A stretch of 64,000 nt of DNA from JACVRX01 sp963831385 (GCA_963831385.1 CAWHPW010000017.1:90943-154942), one strand, 5' to 3'; shown: positions 1 to 10,664, numbered from the stretch's first letter. Made by a program: numbers and translations. The notes: generated from the letters alone by a model not told the origin.

Positions 1-1
1 G

Positions 2-106
2 GCGGGAGTCGACCGGCTGCTGGAGATCTACCGCTTCGCAATGGAGCACCCGATCGGGACGACCGGCCATTCAGGGTGCATGGACTCGTCAGAGGCACCC
101 ACGTGA
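2..106 (+). CDS. C-terminal end of an unidentified protein (partial)
   Basis: An open frame runs in from the window start and ends at TGA 104-106, giving about 34 residues that include LEIYRFAMEHPIGTTGHSG. The stop overlaps a GTG (103-105) that opens the next frame, the GTGA arrangement seen repeatedly elsewhere in this window, which is the main reason to think it is real. The piece is too short to name. It lies immediately upstream of glycan genes, so a glycan-biosynthesis role is only an inference. Confidence 0.3.
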   Translation, partial: AGVDRLLEIYRFAMEHPIGTTGHSGCMDSSEAPT

Positions 107-582
107 CGACGACCGTCTCCGTGGAAGTGTATGCCGCTCCAGAAGCCTCCGGCAGGCATGGGTTGACTCATGTGATCCACCGCCTGAGTTTCGGGCTCGG
201 CAGCTGCCAGGCTGTGGGGGCTGTCGTCTGGGGATTGATCCTTTTGACAGTCCTATCGCTGGGTCCCGGGCCAGCGTTGATCAAGGAGCATTGGATGCCG
301 ACCGCACAGCTGCTTCCTGCGATAACGCTCACGGTCGCTGCGACATCACTCTGCACTGCGGCAACTGCGGGATTGAGCGCCATGGGCTTGGCGCGTCGCA
401 GCCTGCGAGCGCAGCTGATCGCCTCTACGGCATACGTCATCGGAGGCACGGCCGGGGCAATCCCGGCAGGGGCTCTCGGAGCGAGGTGGGGAGTGGCAGC
501 CGCGCAGGGCTTTGCCCGCGCTGGTGTGGCATCAGCTTCGGTCGGCATTGGCCGGCTACAAATCGGGGGCGGGGGTGGCTGG
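103..582 (+). pseudogene. C-terminal half of a polysaccharide flippase (Wzx-like), in frame with the next gene
   Basis: The frame encodes about 160 residues resembling only the second half of a lipid-linked oligosaccharide flippase: hydrophobic segments around GAVVWGLILLTVLSL and QLLPAITLTVAATSLCTA, then ARRSLRAQLIASTAYVIGG and WGVAAA. The same pattern of segments occurs in the C-terminal half of the minus-strand flippase at 3296-4606 (PEAARVLKRWPRRLQAF, GLRALGASRRSM, SVWGTVAANFLG), so the two are paralogues. The N-terminal half is absent. No stop separates it from the glycosyltransferase at 583, so the raw frame reads as a fusion. I think this is a remnant or a product of sequence error rather than a functional flippase. 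Confidence 0.5.
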
Positions 583-1455
583 GTGAGAATCACTGCGGGA
601 GTACCACGCCTTACCCTTGGCCTGCCTGTATACAACGGCGAGCGTTTCCTGGCAGCGTCCATAGACGCCCTGTTGGCGCAGACCTTCACTGATTTCGACC
701 TGATCATTTCGGACAATGGCTCCACGGATCGTACGGGGGAAATTGCGCGTCGGTACGAGTCGATCGATCCCCGCGTTCATTACGTCCACCACGTGCGAAA
801 CCGCGGCTCGTCGTTCAATCACAACTTCGTGATCGGGCAAGCCCGGGGCGAGTTCTTCAAATGGGTGTCCGATGACGACCTCTACGCCCCCGACTTACTC
901 CAGCGGTGCATTGATGCCCTTGACTCCCGTCCCGAGACCGTCTTGGCGCATGCATGGACGGCATTCATCGACGAGAGAGGGGGGATCACTGACAAGATCG
1001 ACTATCCACTGACGACCGATGTTCCCGATGCTGTCGAGCGCTTCCGGAGCGTGCTTTACACGCAGGGTGGCGACGACATCTACGGCGTAATCCGAATGTC
1101 GGTGCTCCGGCAGGTGGCGCCCTTCGGCAGCTACCACTGGTCCGACCGGACCTTCGTCGCTGAACTGGCGTTGCACGGCCCATTCCATAACGTGTCGGAT
1201 TTTCTCTATTTCCGACGTGACCACCCCATGCGAGCCCCAATGGTCACCCAGGGCATCCGTCGACGGTGTACCCATCTGGACCCCAGACGAGCGAACCGTT
1301 GGCGACATCCTGCCGTGCGCTTGATCGGGGAGTACCTGCTGGCTTATATCACGGCAATCTGGCGGGCACCCTTAAGCCCGACGGACCGTTGGCGGTGCTG
1401 GCAGGAATTCGTCGTTTGGGCCGCCCGGCACGCGCCGCGCTGGAGGCGGGCATGA
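583..1455 (+). CDS. Family 2 glycosyltransferase
   Basis: A 290-residue GT-A fold enzyme, expected to transfer a nucleotide-activated sugar to a growing glycan on the cytoplasmic side of the membrane. Visible hallmarks are the nucleotide-binding LPVYNGERFL (residues 14-23), DNGSTDRT (44-51) and the metal-binding acidic run VSDDDLY (95-101). I chose GTG 583 because a G-rich ribosome-binding stretch (567-582) precedes it and homology to GT2 enzymes begins about ten residues later. The open frame actually continues upstream into the flippase remnant. The stop overlaps the next ATG (ATGA, 1452-1455), indicating translational coupling. The sugar substrate cannot be read from sequence. Confidence 0.8.
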   Translation: MRITAGVPRLTLGLPVYNGERFLAASIDALLAQTFTDFDLIISDNGSTDRTGEIARRYESIDPRVHYVHHVRNRGSSFNHNFVIGQARGEFFKWVSDDDLYAPDLLQRCIDALDSRPETVLAHAWTAFIDERGGITDKIDYPLTTDVPDAVERFRSVLYTQGGDDIYGVIRMSVLRQVAPFGSYHWSDRTFVAELALHGPFHNVSDFLYFRRDHPMRAPMVTQGIRRRCTHLDPRRANRWRHPAVRLIGEYLLAYITAIWRAPLSPTDRWRCWQEFVVWAARHAPRWRRA

Positions 1456-1703
1456 ACCGGCCGGTTCGCCGGGTGGCCTTCTACGGCTACCTCGGGAGCG
1501 GGAACATCGGCAACGATGCCACTTTCGAGACGGTCCTTGCTTGGTTGAGTGCCACCCATCCGGACGTCGAGACGAGCTGCATCACGATCGCACCGGCTGA
1601 GGTAACGGCCAGATACGGAATCCCATCCATGCCGTTGTCGTGGCGCTGGCGCGGGGCGGCTCTGAGGGCCGATGTTCCGATCGGGAGGCGGGGAAGACCG
1701 TGA
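1452..1703 (+). pseudogene. N-terminal fragment of a polysaccharide pyruvyl transferase
   Basis: The 83-residue frame starts with RRVAFYGYLGSGNIGNDA and continues through a stretch ending YGIPSMPLSWRWRG, the N-terminal Rossmann-like pattern of the PssM/WcaK polysaccharide pyruvyl transferase family. Family members are normally 350-400 residues, so most of the enzyme is missing. The ends are neat: ATG 1452 overlaps the previous stop (ATGA) and TGA 1701-1703 overlaps the next GTG (GTGA). The likeliest explanation is a large internal deletion, or an assembly collapse, that happens to preserve tidy junctions. Pyruvylation by this fragment is not expected. Confidence 0.6.
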
Positions 1704-3283
1704 CCGGTGACGCGGTTGCTGACGATGCGGAGATCCTCACCGACGTCTGCATCGTGGGGGCCGGCCCCGCCGGAATCACCATCGCCAGCGAGCTTGACAG
1801 CGGGTGTTCAGGTCTGTCTGCTGGAGGCCGGTGGACGAGATTTCGAGCGACGCTTCCAGCGGCAGAGCCGCGGCGAGAGTGACGGATATCCGATCCACCG
1901 GCTCCACATATCCAGGGCTCGGGCCTTCGGTGGCACCCTCAGACACCCGCATTTCCGGGACGGACAGTGGGCCGTACGCCCGCTCGATCCGATCGACTTC
2001 GCGGCGCGGGAAGGTCGGCCCGAGTTCGGGTGGCCGTTTGATCGCCAGCACCTTGACCCCTACTACACACGCGCGGCGAGCATCTGCGGCATTCGCCCGT
2101 TCGATGTCGCAACCACGGTCTGGTCGGAGCAGGTCCCCACAGATGGGCGCTTCATCGAAAGCACCCCCGAGTTGGAGCCCACGATCTTCCAGTACGCGAG
2201 GCCCGCCTTTCACAATGCGTGGCAGGACCTCTCGGCGTCGTCCAACGTGCGTTTGCTGCTGGAAACGCGCGCGGCTGAGATCAGGCTCGACTCACCGGTC
2301 GGCGGTGGAGAGCATCGTTGCGGTGCGCGGCGGCCGTGACCGCGTGGTGATACGCCCGCGCCTGGTGGTGTTCGCCGCCGGCGGGATCGAGAACGCACGC
2401 CTGCTGCTGACTGCGAACGCCGGGCGTGGTCTCGGCAATGAGCACGATCTCGTCGGTCGGTACTTCGCCGAGCGATTGTGGTTGCACGCCGGACATATCG
2501 TGCTGTCCGACCAAACGTCGATGGAGCAGCTCGGCTGCTTTCATGGACCGGAGGGTGCTGAAATTGGCGGAGGGCTTCGTGTCGCGGAAAAGGTGCAGCG
2601 CGAACAGAAGCTCTTGAACGTCGCCTTCTTCCTGGTGCCTCGTCCGGCCGCTGTCACATCGGATGCGGTTCGATCGTTGTTGACTCTGCGCAAGGCCGTC
2701 GACCGGCGTCCGCTGATCACCGACATCGGCTGGCACACCGGAAACGTGTTGACCGGCGCGCGAGACCTCGCGAACCTCGCAAGAGCCGAGTCGTCTCGAG
2801 ACCACACTGTCCTCGCCTGAGGGCGCAGGGCGAGCAGGCTCCCAACCGAGAGTCTCGCGTGACTCTGGGTTCGAGGACGGACGACCTCGGGATGCCGGTG
2901 GCGCGCGTGACCTGGCGGATGACCGACGACGACCTTCGGTCGATCGAGGCATCGGCGCGGGTCGTCGACACGGTCTTACGGTCGCGGGGCTTGGGTACAT
3001 CGAGTGGACGGCGCGGCTGGACAGCACCACCCTGGTCGAGGGTCTGTATCACCACCTCGGCACCACCAGGATGCACTCCGATCCACGGCAGGGAGTGGTG
3101 GACCCCGACTGCCGGGTCCATTCGGTCGACAACCTCTTCGTTGGCGGATCCTCGGTATTCCCCACGTACGGAGCATCCAACCCCACGCTGACCATCGTCG
3201 CCCTGGCCCTCCGCCTCGCTGACCGACTGCGAGAGGTGCTCAACCAAAGCTCTGTGCAAGGTGTCGACCGCTCCGGCGGCTGA
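1700..3283 (+). pseudogene. GMC-type FAD-dependent oxidoreductase, frameshifted
   Basis: Joined across frames this is a full-length GMC (glucose-methanol-choline) oxidoreductase that would oxidise an alcohol or sugar using FAD. The N-terminus has the dinucleotide motif CIVGAGPAGITIASEL near 1750-1795. The middle carries AAGGIENARLLL (about 2370-2410), typical of the family, and the end has the C-terminal signature HHLGTTRMHSDPRQG, then NLFVGGSSVFPTYGASNP (3048-3190). The reading frame changes about four times (near 1795, 2310, 2820 and 2990) while family residues persist on both sides, so sequencing errors are the likeliest cause. GTG 1700 overlaps the preceding stop. Position suggests sugar oxidation during exopolysaccharide synthesis; that is inference. 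Confidence 0.75.
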
Positions 3284-3295
3284 GCACCTCGGCAC

Positions 3296-4606
3296 TCACG
3301 ACAGCTGATCTGCAGCAGCGTCGGAGCTGTCCGCAACAGGGGCGAGATTTGCCCGTGAGGCGACGCCGAGTTGCCACCACACCAACGCAACCCCCAGGAA
3401 GTTCGCTGCCACCGTTCCCCACACCGATCCGGCGGCACCGCCAAGGAATGCTCCAACGATGCCGCCGACGGCCCAGGCGATTGCCCGGGTAACCCGGACG
3501 GGCATGCTCCGTCGAGACGCGCCGAGCGCCCGAAGACCTACGAATGCCCCGTCGAACATGGCCCCAGCCGCGAGTGCGAGAGTGGTCGGGACGATCAACG
3601 CCGATGCCGACGGCCAGATGGAGCCCAGCATCAGCGCTCCGACGCGGGCGGAAAGAGTACAGGCCGGCACCCCACAGCAGGCAGGCGGCGGCCTGACTCC
3701 CGCCCAGCACCAGACAAAATGCCTGGAGTCGTCGCGGCCAACGCTTGAGGACCCGAGCAGCCTCCGGCACCGCGATCAGGCTGATCCCCATCCGAAGGGC
3801 AACGACCGGTGCAAGAAGGATCTGGGCCCCGCGGACGGCACCTACTTCCGCGAGCCCAGCGATCGCTCCCAACCCGTCCATCTGCAGTTGGGCGGAAGCG
3901 CTGTCGCTGACGTTCTCCACGAGATAGCGCGGGCCAAGATCCCGGTGCTCCCGGATCCAGCCGACGATCCCCGACGCGCGTGGGACCAGGCGAGTCTGGA
4001 TACATCCGAAGATGGCGGCCGCCATGGCGGCCGCACCCCAGGCAAGCACAAAGCTGAATGTGGTCGCGGCGTGCCGGCAATCAGCATCGCCGGCACGAGA
4101 GAGATCGCCCAGACAACATCGTTGGCAAAGGCACGTTGACCCTTCCCGCCACGAAGAACGCAATGCGCCAGCTGTCCTGCAGCAGCAGCCCCGGCAACGT
4201 CAGCCCGAGAGCCGCGAAGGCTGAACCGACCAAGCCACCGATGGCGAGCCCAACCAACAGGCAGACGGCGCCGAAGACGAGTCCGACGGCGGTGGCGGTG
4301 CTCGCGGCGCGTCCCGCGGCGGATCGCCACCGGTCGTCGAGAGGGCCGCTGTATCGAACCGTAGAGGATCGGTGGCCAGACCGCGCGAAAAATTGAGTAT
4401 GACGCCGTACGTCACCCAGGCGAGGCTGAATGCACCGAAGTCGGCGGCACCCAGTGAGCGGGCAACGAGATGCCAGAGCAAAATTGGTGATGCTGGAGAC
4501 CGCCTGATCGGCAATGCCCCAACCCAGCCGAGCGGAAGCCGATCGTGGCACCGATGTTGCGCAAGGCGACAAGCCGAGCATGGGGCCGCCGGCTAGCTCG
4601 GTCCAT
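3296..4606 (-). pseudogene. Polysaccharide flippase (Wzx/MATE-like), frameshifted
   Basis: Minus-strand membrane protein of about 430 residues when frames are joined. It starts near LGWGIADQAVSSITNFALA, followed by LVARSLGAADFGAFSLAW, the N-terminal pattern of polysaccharide transporters, and continues through many hydrophobic segments to the stop at 3296-3298. At least four frame changes are needed. The role would be to flip undecaprenyl-linked repeat units across the membrane. It converges with the GMC oxidoreductase, with 12 bases between stops. It is paralogous to the half flippase at 103-582. Confidence 0.7.
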
Positions 4607-4692
4607 CAGCGTCTCTTCAGCCCTGAAGTCCCTCGCCTAATGCCTCAGCTACTGCGTCGCGGTCGGCCACGCGTTAGCGACGTTCCCATAAG

Positions 4693-4752
<60 letters not shown>

Positions 4753-5003
4753 TGCCGAGATCTCGTGCCCACCTTGTGTACGCTAGCCGACTCTGTCGTG
4801 TTCATGCGTCCCGGATGACCAAGGCGAGGCTTGCCTGGGACCTTCCGCATAAAGGGCAAGGCCTCATCGTTTCCGGCCCCAAGATCGACTGGGCGCTTAT
4901 AGTGAGCCGACCCAGTAGCCCGTGCCGGGGGGCGGCCTGCTGCTGGGACGGGGGATCCGACGCCTCGTTGGCTTCATACCTCGATACGCCTGGGGGGGCT
5001 ATT

Positions 5004-6037
5004 GTGACGATGACTGTAAAGGACCTGACCAAACATACGTTTCGCAAGGGAGAATTGGTCCGGGTTCGAAGTGCCGAGGAGATTCTGTCGACGCTCGACT
5101 CTGACGGCACGGTGGACGGGCTTGTCTTTATGCCCGAGATGCTTCAGTTCGCCGGCCAGGAGGTTCCCATGCGGTCCAGCGCACACAAAACCTGTGACGG
5201 CGCGGCCGAGATTCGCGAGATGGACAACACGGTGCACCTGGAGGGACTCAGGTGCGATGGGGGCGCGCATGACGGTTGTCAGGCCGCCTGCCCGCTCTTT
5301 TGGCGAGAAGAATGGCTCGCGCCGGCATCCGAACCTCAACCAGCCGCCTCGACAATGACCGACGAAGCAGCTCTGGCGACGCTGATGCCCAAGACCCGCA
5401 GGACCAACGACGCGGGAGAATCGGTCTATCGGTGCCAAGCTACTGATGTTCGGCTGGCTTCTCGACCGCTATCTCAGCTCGATCCGCGTCAGTATATTCG
5501 TGACCTGACCAGCCGCAATATCACCCTCCGCGTCTTCGTCGTCGGCCTCGCTGTTCATGCCTTCAAGAAGTATCAGCAGCTGACCGAGCGGGTCTTGCCC
5601 CGCCGGCTCCGGATCAAGGGTGGAAAATCGTATCCCTTCTACCAGGGCACCGGAACCGGCGAGCGGACGCCGATTGTTGATGTGGCGCCTGGCCAGCTCG
5701 TCGAGATTCGCACGAAGGACGAGATCATGCCGACGCTCGGTCCGGACAACCGAAATCGGAGGATGTGGTTCGATCCGGAAATGGTGCCACATTGCGGTGC
5801 CCGCGCGACGTCGACCGCCACGTTCAACGCATCATCGATGAGTCGACCGGGAAGATGATCAAGTTGGGCGACTGCGTCGTACTGGACAACGTCGTGTGCC
5901 AGGGCATCTATCACCGGTTCTGTCCGCGTGAACTCGACGTCTATTGGCGATCAGCCTGGCTGCGTCCACTGGACGGCAAAGACGGCGACCCACTCCACCT
6001 AACTAACTACTTCACCCTGAAAAAGTCGGCGCGTTGA
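5004..6037 (+). CDS. Protein with duplicated Cys-containing domain (glycan-cluster hypothetical), one frameshift
   Basis: About 344 residues once a frameshift near 5800 is repaired. Two copies of one domain are visible. Copy 1 (roughly residues 15-100) runs GELVRVRSAEEILSTLDSDG, FMPEMLQ, HLEGLRCDGGAHDGCQAACP, FWREEWL. Copy 2 (roughly 235-335) runs GQLVEIRTKDEIMPTLGPDN, FDPEMVPHCG, RIIDESTGKMIKLGDC, VVCQGIYHRFCP, YWRSAWL. Each copy has a Cys-rich cluster followed by a W-R-x-x-W-L end; a middle segment contains LDPRQYIRDLTSRN. The Cys spacing suggests a metal or Fe-S site, which is unproven. I recall similar uncharacterised proteins near polysaccharide genes of many bacteria but know no function. 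GTG 5004 follows a seven-G run (4992-4998); ATG 5010 is an alternative. Confidence 0.65.
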
Positions 6038-6204
6038 TCATGAGTTGTGCCTGCTTGGAACGGGAGGATGACCTCGCCCCCTTGGCGTCCGTTGACAGAT
6101 GTGGTCGGTCGGGCGGTTCAGGTTGACATGGTTCAAGGACCGCAGCGGATGACGGGTCGTGTTGGCCTGGGGGATGGGAGTTGCGTTGGTGAGGGTGTGA
6201 CGTA

Positions 6205-7791
6205 GTGTCCAAGTACGCGCCGCGCCGACCCGAGTATGCGGTGCGCCAACCTGACCGCCGGCGGCCCCGGATCGTCAGCCCTCTTCCCGTCCTCGTCGCG
6301 GCGATGGCAACGACGCTTTCGATGGTGCTCACGGGCTGCGCGAACAAGACGGAACCGACGCCGACTCCATCGCCGCCGACTGTGACGCCGCCGCCGGGAA
6401 GCGCCCCGGCCGCGCCGACACGGGTGTGCGACACGCCGGCTTTGGCAGGACAGACCAGTGCCCCATCCGGGGCGATTGTGGTGCAGTCGACGCAGAAGCT
6501 TGACGATCTCGTGCAGTCCCACAGTGGCGGGACCACCTTCTGGCTCGAGCCGGGTGTGCACCTCCTCGCGGAGGCGGCCAGTACGACCAGGTGGGCCCGA
6601 AGCGGGGGGACACCTTCATCGGCGCCCCGGGCGCCGTGCTGGACGGCCGCACGTGAACCGCTACGCCTTCGGGGGGTACGCCGAGGGCGTCACCATCTCC
6701 TACCTGACCATCCAGAACTTCGGCGCATCCGAGACAACAACAACGAGGGCGTGGTCAACCACGACGCGGCGACGGACTGGACGTCACGCCAACACGATCC
6801 GGCAACGCCGGCGCCGGGCGTGATGGTCGGCGACTCGGCCTCGGCAACTGCCTCCGCGACAACGGCCAGTACGGCTTCAACGCCTACGACGACAAGGGTG
6901 AACGGCATCATCCTCCAGGGCAACGAGATCGCCGGCAACAACACCGACGACTGGGAAAGGCCCCAGCCCGGCTGCGGCTGCACCGGCGGCGGGAAGTTCT
7001 GGGAGACCACCGGCGCGGTGTATCCGAACAACTGGGTCCACGACAACCACGGCCCCGGGCTATGGGCGGACACCAACAACATCGGCTTCCTGTTCGAGGG
7101 CAACTACATTCGAGGCAACACGGCCGAGGGGATCGTCTACGAGACCAGCTACAACGCGGTGATCCGGGACAACACGTTCGCCCGCAACGGCTCGTCAAGG
7201 GACCTGAAACCTGGGCTTCCCGACGGGCGCGATCTACATCTCCGAATCCGGCAGCGACGAGCGGGCGGCGGGCTGTACGGAGACCTTCCGGATCGCCGGC
7301 AACCGCTTCGATGGACAACTGGGCCGGCATCATCGCGTGGGAGAACGCCGACCGTTTCGCCGGCTCGCGGCCAACACCAGCACCGGCGCCACCACGCTGG
7401 TCAACCCGGAGGTGGCCACCGTCGAGAACTGCGGCAACCGCCACGATGATCACAGGACCCGTACTTCGACGACTGCCGGTGGAAGACCCAGCACCTGCGC
7501 GTGGTGAACAACGCGTTCAGGTTCGATCCATCGCACATCCCTGGGTGCACGGTCGCCAAGGGCTGCGGCCTTATGGGACTGGTGGCCAACTACGGCACTG
7601 TTCCCGACTGGTCGCCGTACAAGGGCTTCGTGGTCCCGGACAACATCTCGCTGCACCAGGACAACGTCTGGCGCAACAACGCCTACGAAGGACCGTGGCG
7701 CTTCATGATCCGGGAGCTTGGCCCCCGCGTTTCCTGGTCGACGTGGCGGTCGGCGCCGTACCACCAAGACGCCGGGAGCACTGTGGGTTGA
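6205..7791 (+). pseudogene. Secreted right-handed beta-helix protein with lipoprotein-like leader, frameshifted
   Basis: Joined across about four frame changes this is a ~525-residue exported protein. The leader has an Arg-rich n-region (PDRRRPR), a hydrophobic stretch and a lipobox-like VLTGCA, then a Pro/Thr linker. The body shows repeated short beta-strand/Asn motifs typical of parallel beta-helix enzymes: VTISYLTIQNFGA, VNGIILQGNEIAGNNTDDW, NNIGFLFEGNYIRGNTAEG, NAVIRDNTFARNG, FRIAGNRF, ending GPWRFMIRELG and YHQDAG. Such folds serve polysaccharide lyases, hydrolases and epimerases, fitting the glycan context; no catalytic residues can be assigned. The leader and upstream bases closely match those of the secreted protein at 20751-22537. 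GTG 6205 is the start of the open frame; the homologous GTG at 6197 meets a stop after two codons. Confidence 0.65.
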
Positions 7792-7949
7792 CGTTGCCGG
7801 GGCTCCCATTCCGGAAGCCATCAACGTGGAATGTTCGCTGTGCGACGTGTCAGTGCCTTATCGACGCCGTCACGAGCATCTGTGGTACCGGCGATGATGC
7901 CATCAGGCCCAAACGCGCCCGCCGCGAGGACCTCCGACCTCCGCGCCGC

Positions 7950-8864
7950 TCATGAGCCGACCGATTTGCGGTCGTCGGCAGCGCGTGCAAGTTGCGGTCC
8001 GTCGGGTCGTGCCCGCAGCACCACCCAGAGATGCCACCCCAGCCAGCGCTCTGCGGGAAGCTTCCGCACCGGCAGCGGAGGCGCGTGCATATAGCGAGAG
8101 AAGGACCGGATTAACTCGAATCGGGAGAACTCGTCGCGGACCTCTTGCAGAGAGTAAACGCGTGCATAGGGATTGAGTGGACCATCGGTGTTGCGGTGGG
8201 TGAAGTTGTCAATCGCGAGGTACCGGCGGAGGCCCACGGCCGCCGCGTTACTTAAGTGCTCACGTAACATCGCTGAAGTCTGGACAGACCTGGTGTGCCG
8301 CAGCGGATATGCCAGACCGAGTGCAATTCGCCGCACCACCCGGATGCTTACCTGGTAGTTGAGCGATCTACGCGAATAGAGCATGGCAACCAAGGTGCCA
8401 TTCGGTTTAAGAACGCGATGAATTTCGCTCTGCGCGGTATGGATGTCGGGGATGTGGTGGAGAACACCATGGCTGAAGACAACATCGAAAGCGTTGGTCG
8501 GCCATGGAATAGCGAGGGCGCTGCCTTGCCGCAGGTCATCATGCGGTAACTTGCGAATCGCTAAGCGCCCGCCGACGCGGTCGACTGACTCCTGCGTGAG
8601 GTCCAACCCGGACCAATGCGCGCCACGCCGGATGATCTGCTCGGACTCGCTCCCCTGCCCGAGGCCGATCTCAAGCACTTTCTGGTCGGCCCACTCGATT
8701 TCGTCTAGACAGGCCGGGATGTGGCTCTCCTGACCGTAGCGCCAGGTATCGTACGCTTGAAAGAACCGTTCGTAATCGTCGGCGAACGCACCGTGTAGAC
8801 CGCCGACTAGGTGATCGCCGCAGGGATGGGTACTCCAAAACAAACGAACGTCATTCTCATCCAT
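7950..8864 (-). CDS. Class I SAM-dependent methyltransferase
   Basis: Intact 304-residue protein. SAM-binding motif I is VLEIGLGQGSES (residues 63-74); an acidic residue after GLDLT marks motif II, and FDVVFSHGVLHHIPD followed by HRVLKPNGTLVAMLY gives the later motifs of UbiE/MenG-like (Methyltransf_11/25) enzymes. Substrate unknown. Sitting between a beta-helix protein and sugar-modifying genes, sugar O- or C-methylation or lipid-carrier methylation is plausible. The frame ends only 158 bases after the beta-helix gene on the opposite strand. Confidence 0.8.
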   Translation of the reverse strand: MDENDVRLFWSTHPCGDHLVGGLHGAFADDYERFFQAYDTWRYGQESHIPACLDEIEWADQKVLEIGLGQGSESEQIIRRGAHWSGLDLTQESVDRVGGRLAIRKLPHDDLRQGSALAIPWPTNAFDVVFSHGVLHHIPDIHTAQSEIHRVLKPNGTLVAMLYSRRSLNYQVSIRVVRRIALGLAYPLRHTRSVQTSAMLREHLSNAAAVGLRRYLAIDNFTHRNTDGPLNPYARVYSLQEVRDEFSRFELIRSFSRYMHAPPLPVRKLPAERWLGWHLWVVLRARPDGPQLARAADDRKSVGS

Positions 8865-8958
8865 TGAGGACCAGCCGATCCTTACTCGTTCGCAGTTGCA
8901 TTTAGGCGCTTTTCGAATACGTCGGCCACCGGCTTCGCACGGGCGTCTCTGTCAGATA

Positions 8959-9442
8959 TCAGCTTCGGTGGAAGGGGCCATGGGATCGAAAGTCGGGGTC
9001 ATCGAAGGCGATCGTGACGTCTTCCGCGGATCGTGTGGGCGGTCGATTCGGTAGGCAATGTCGGCGGGATCGGTGAGTGCCTGGAGACCTGGGCGCAGCC
9101 GGCGGGGATGTAGATCGACCGGCATTCGTCATCGCGCAGTCGAAACGACGCCTGTTGTAAGAAAGGTCGGCGACTGCGGCCGCAGGTCGACGACGACGTC
9201 AAAGATCTCGCCGTACGAGCATCGAACGAGTTTGGCTTCGCCGTCGCCTGCGCGCAGATGTAGACCCGAATGACGCCTGGTGCGGACCGGGACATACTGT
9301 CCTGAGCGAATGCACCGAGATCGACACCATGATGTCGTGCGATGTCCGCGTCGAAGGTACGGCTAAAATAGCCTCGGTTGTCACGGTGGGGCCAGGTACG
9401 AAGACCAGAAGTCCGGCAACGGAACGTCGTCAGAACATCCAC
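8959..9442 (-). pseudogene. dTDP-4-dehydrorhamnose 3,5-epimerase-like (RmlC family), frameshifted
   Basis: Cupin-fold sugar epimerase pieces are spread over frames: DNRGYFSRTFDADIARHHGV, FAQDSMSRSAPGVIRG-like, FDVVVDLRP-like, then SFRLRDDECRSIYIPAGCAQ and LTDPADIAYRIDRPHDP ending near FDDPDF. These match the RmlC family (NRG near the N-terminus, cupin strand with YIPAGxAH/Q). It would epimerise C3/C5 of a 4-keto-6-deoxy nucleotide sugar. Usually about 180 residues; here about 160 after joining two or three frame changes. It belongs with the neighbouring sugar methyltransferases in deoxysugar synthesis. Confidence 0.65.
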
Positions 9443-9525
9443 CGTGGCCTCCGGGTTGCCGGGTGTAAGTAATAGCCGGGGGTCAACTCCGCCAGCGCGA
9501 ACCGATTGGGTAACCTGGCGCGACT

Positions 9526-10663
9526 ATGACTGCTGCCCACAGCTGTCGCTCGTGCCATTCGGGAACCGTTGATCTGGCCCTGGATCTGGGCGAGGTTCCG
9601 GGGTCGGACATCTTTCCCGCCAATTGGCTCGCCAGGCCCTGATCCCCGTTGGCCACTCGAGCTGTACATGTGCCGGACTGCGCACTGGTCCAGCTCGGTT
9701 CTGCGGGCCCGGCCGCCATCGACGAACAGGGCGCCGTCGAGTCGGCGACCGCAATCGCGCATGCCCAGCGGGCAGTGCAGTCGATCATGCAGGAGGAGGG
9801 TCTCCGCGCTGGGACACGATCATCGAGATCGACAGTGGCCATGGTGGCTCGTGGCTGCCCGGCTTTGTCGAAGCCGGCCTGATCTCGCGCGAACTTGACT
9901 CGACGGCTGATCTCGTCGTCGACCTGCATGGCCTGATGCACGAGACCGACCTGGATGCGGCGGTGGCTGCGCACGCCGATCGGATCGCACCCGGCGGCCG
10001 ACTGATCTGCGAGTTCTATTATCTTGGGTGCGCTGGTCGAGGACTCGCTCATCGACACGATCGACACGGCCATTACAGCTATTTGTCGTTGATCTCGGCG
10101 ACGCACGCATTCAGTCGGCATGGGTTGGTGGTATGTCACGCACAGCGGGTTCCGACATTCGGGGGAAGCCTGCGCTTGATCGTCCGCAGGGCGCAGGACG
10201 ATGCTGTTCCCGATACCGGTGTTCAGGAGCTCCTGCGAGCCGAGCGCGCCGCCAACCTTGACGATGTGGGGGCGCGTTGGGTGCCCTCGAAAAGTACGGC
10301 CATGCCGCTGCAAGCGCCTTCCGGGCGCTGCTGGTCGACGCGGCCGAGACCGGCACGTCCGTCGCAGGATACGGTGCACCGTCGAAAGCCGCGGTCCTGA
10401 TGGCCCTTGCAGGCGTCGATGCAACCCTGCTTCCGTACACGGTGGACATGTCGCCGGCGAAATCGGGCTGCCGCATTCCTGGGGCCAATGTGCCGATCTG
10501 GCCGGTCGAGCAGCTGATCGACGACCAACCCGCAGTGGTCGTCGTGCTGACGTGGGACATCGCCGTAGAAGTGATCACGAACCTGCGTCGCTTGGCGGCC
10601 GACAGGGACTGGGATCCCCGATTCTGGGTGCCCCTGCCGAAACCTGGCTATGTCACGGCCTGA
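9526..10663 (+). pseudogene. Sugar C-methyltransferase (zinc-binding N-terminus, Methyltransf_13/14 type), frameshifted
   Basis: ATG 9526 begins SCRSCHSGTVDLALDLGEVP, the putative zinc-binding N-terminal region (Methyltransf_13) of NovU/TylC3-type sugar C-methyltransferases. The middle holds IIEIDSGHGGSWLPGFVEAG, a degraded-looking SAM motif, then YSYLSLISATHAFSRHGL and VPTFGGSLRLIV. The C-terminal domain has VAGYGAPSKAAVL, VPIWPVEQLI and ends at TGA 10661-10663. Three or four frame changes occur. Predicted to C-methylate a 4-keto nucleotide sugar at C3. The opposite-strand aminotransferase ends one base beyond this stop, so the two genes converge tightly. A second, better conserved relative lies at 13551-14807. 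Confidence 0.65.
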
Positions 10664-10664
10664 G

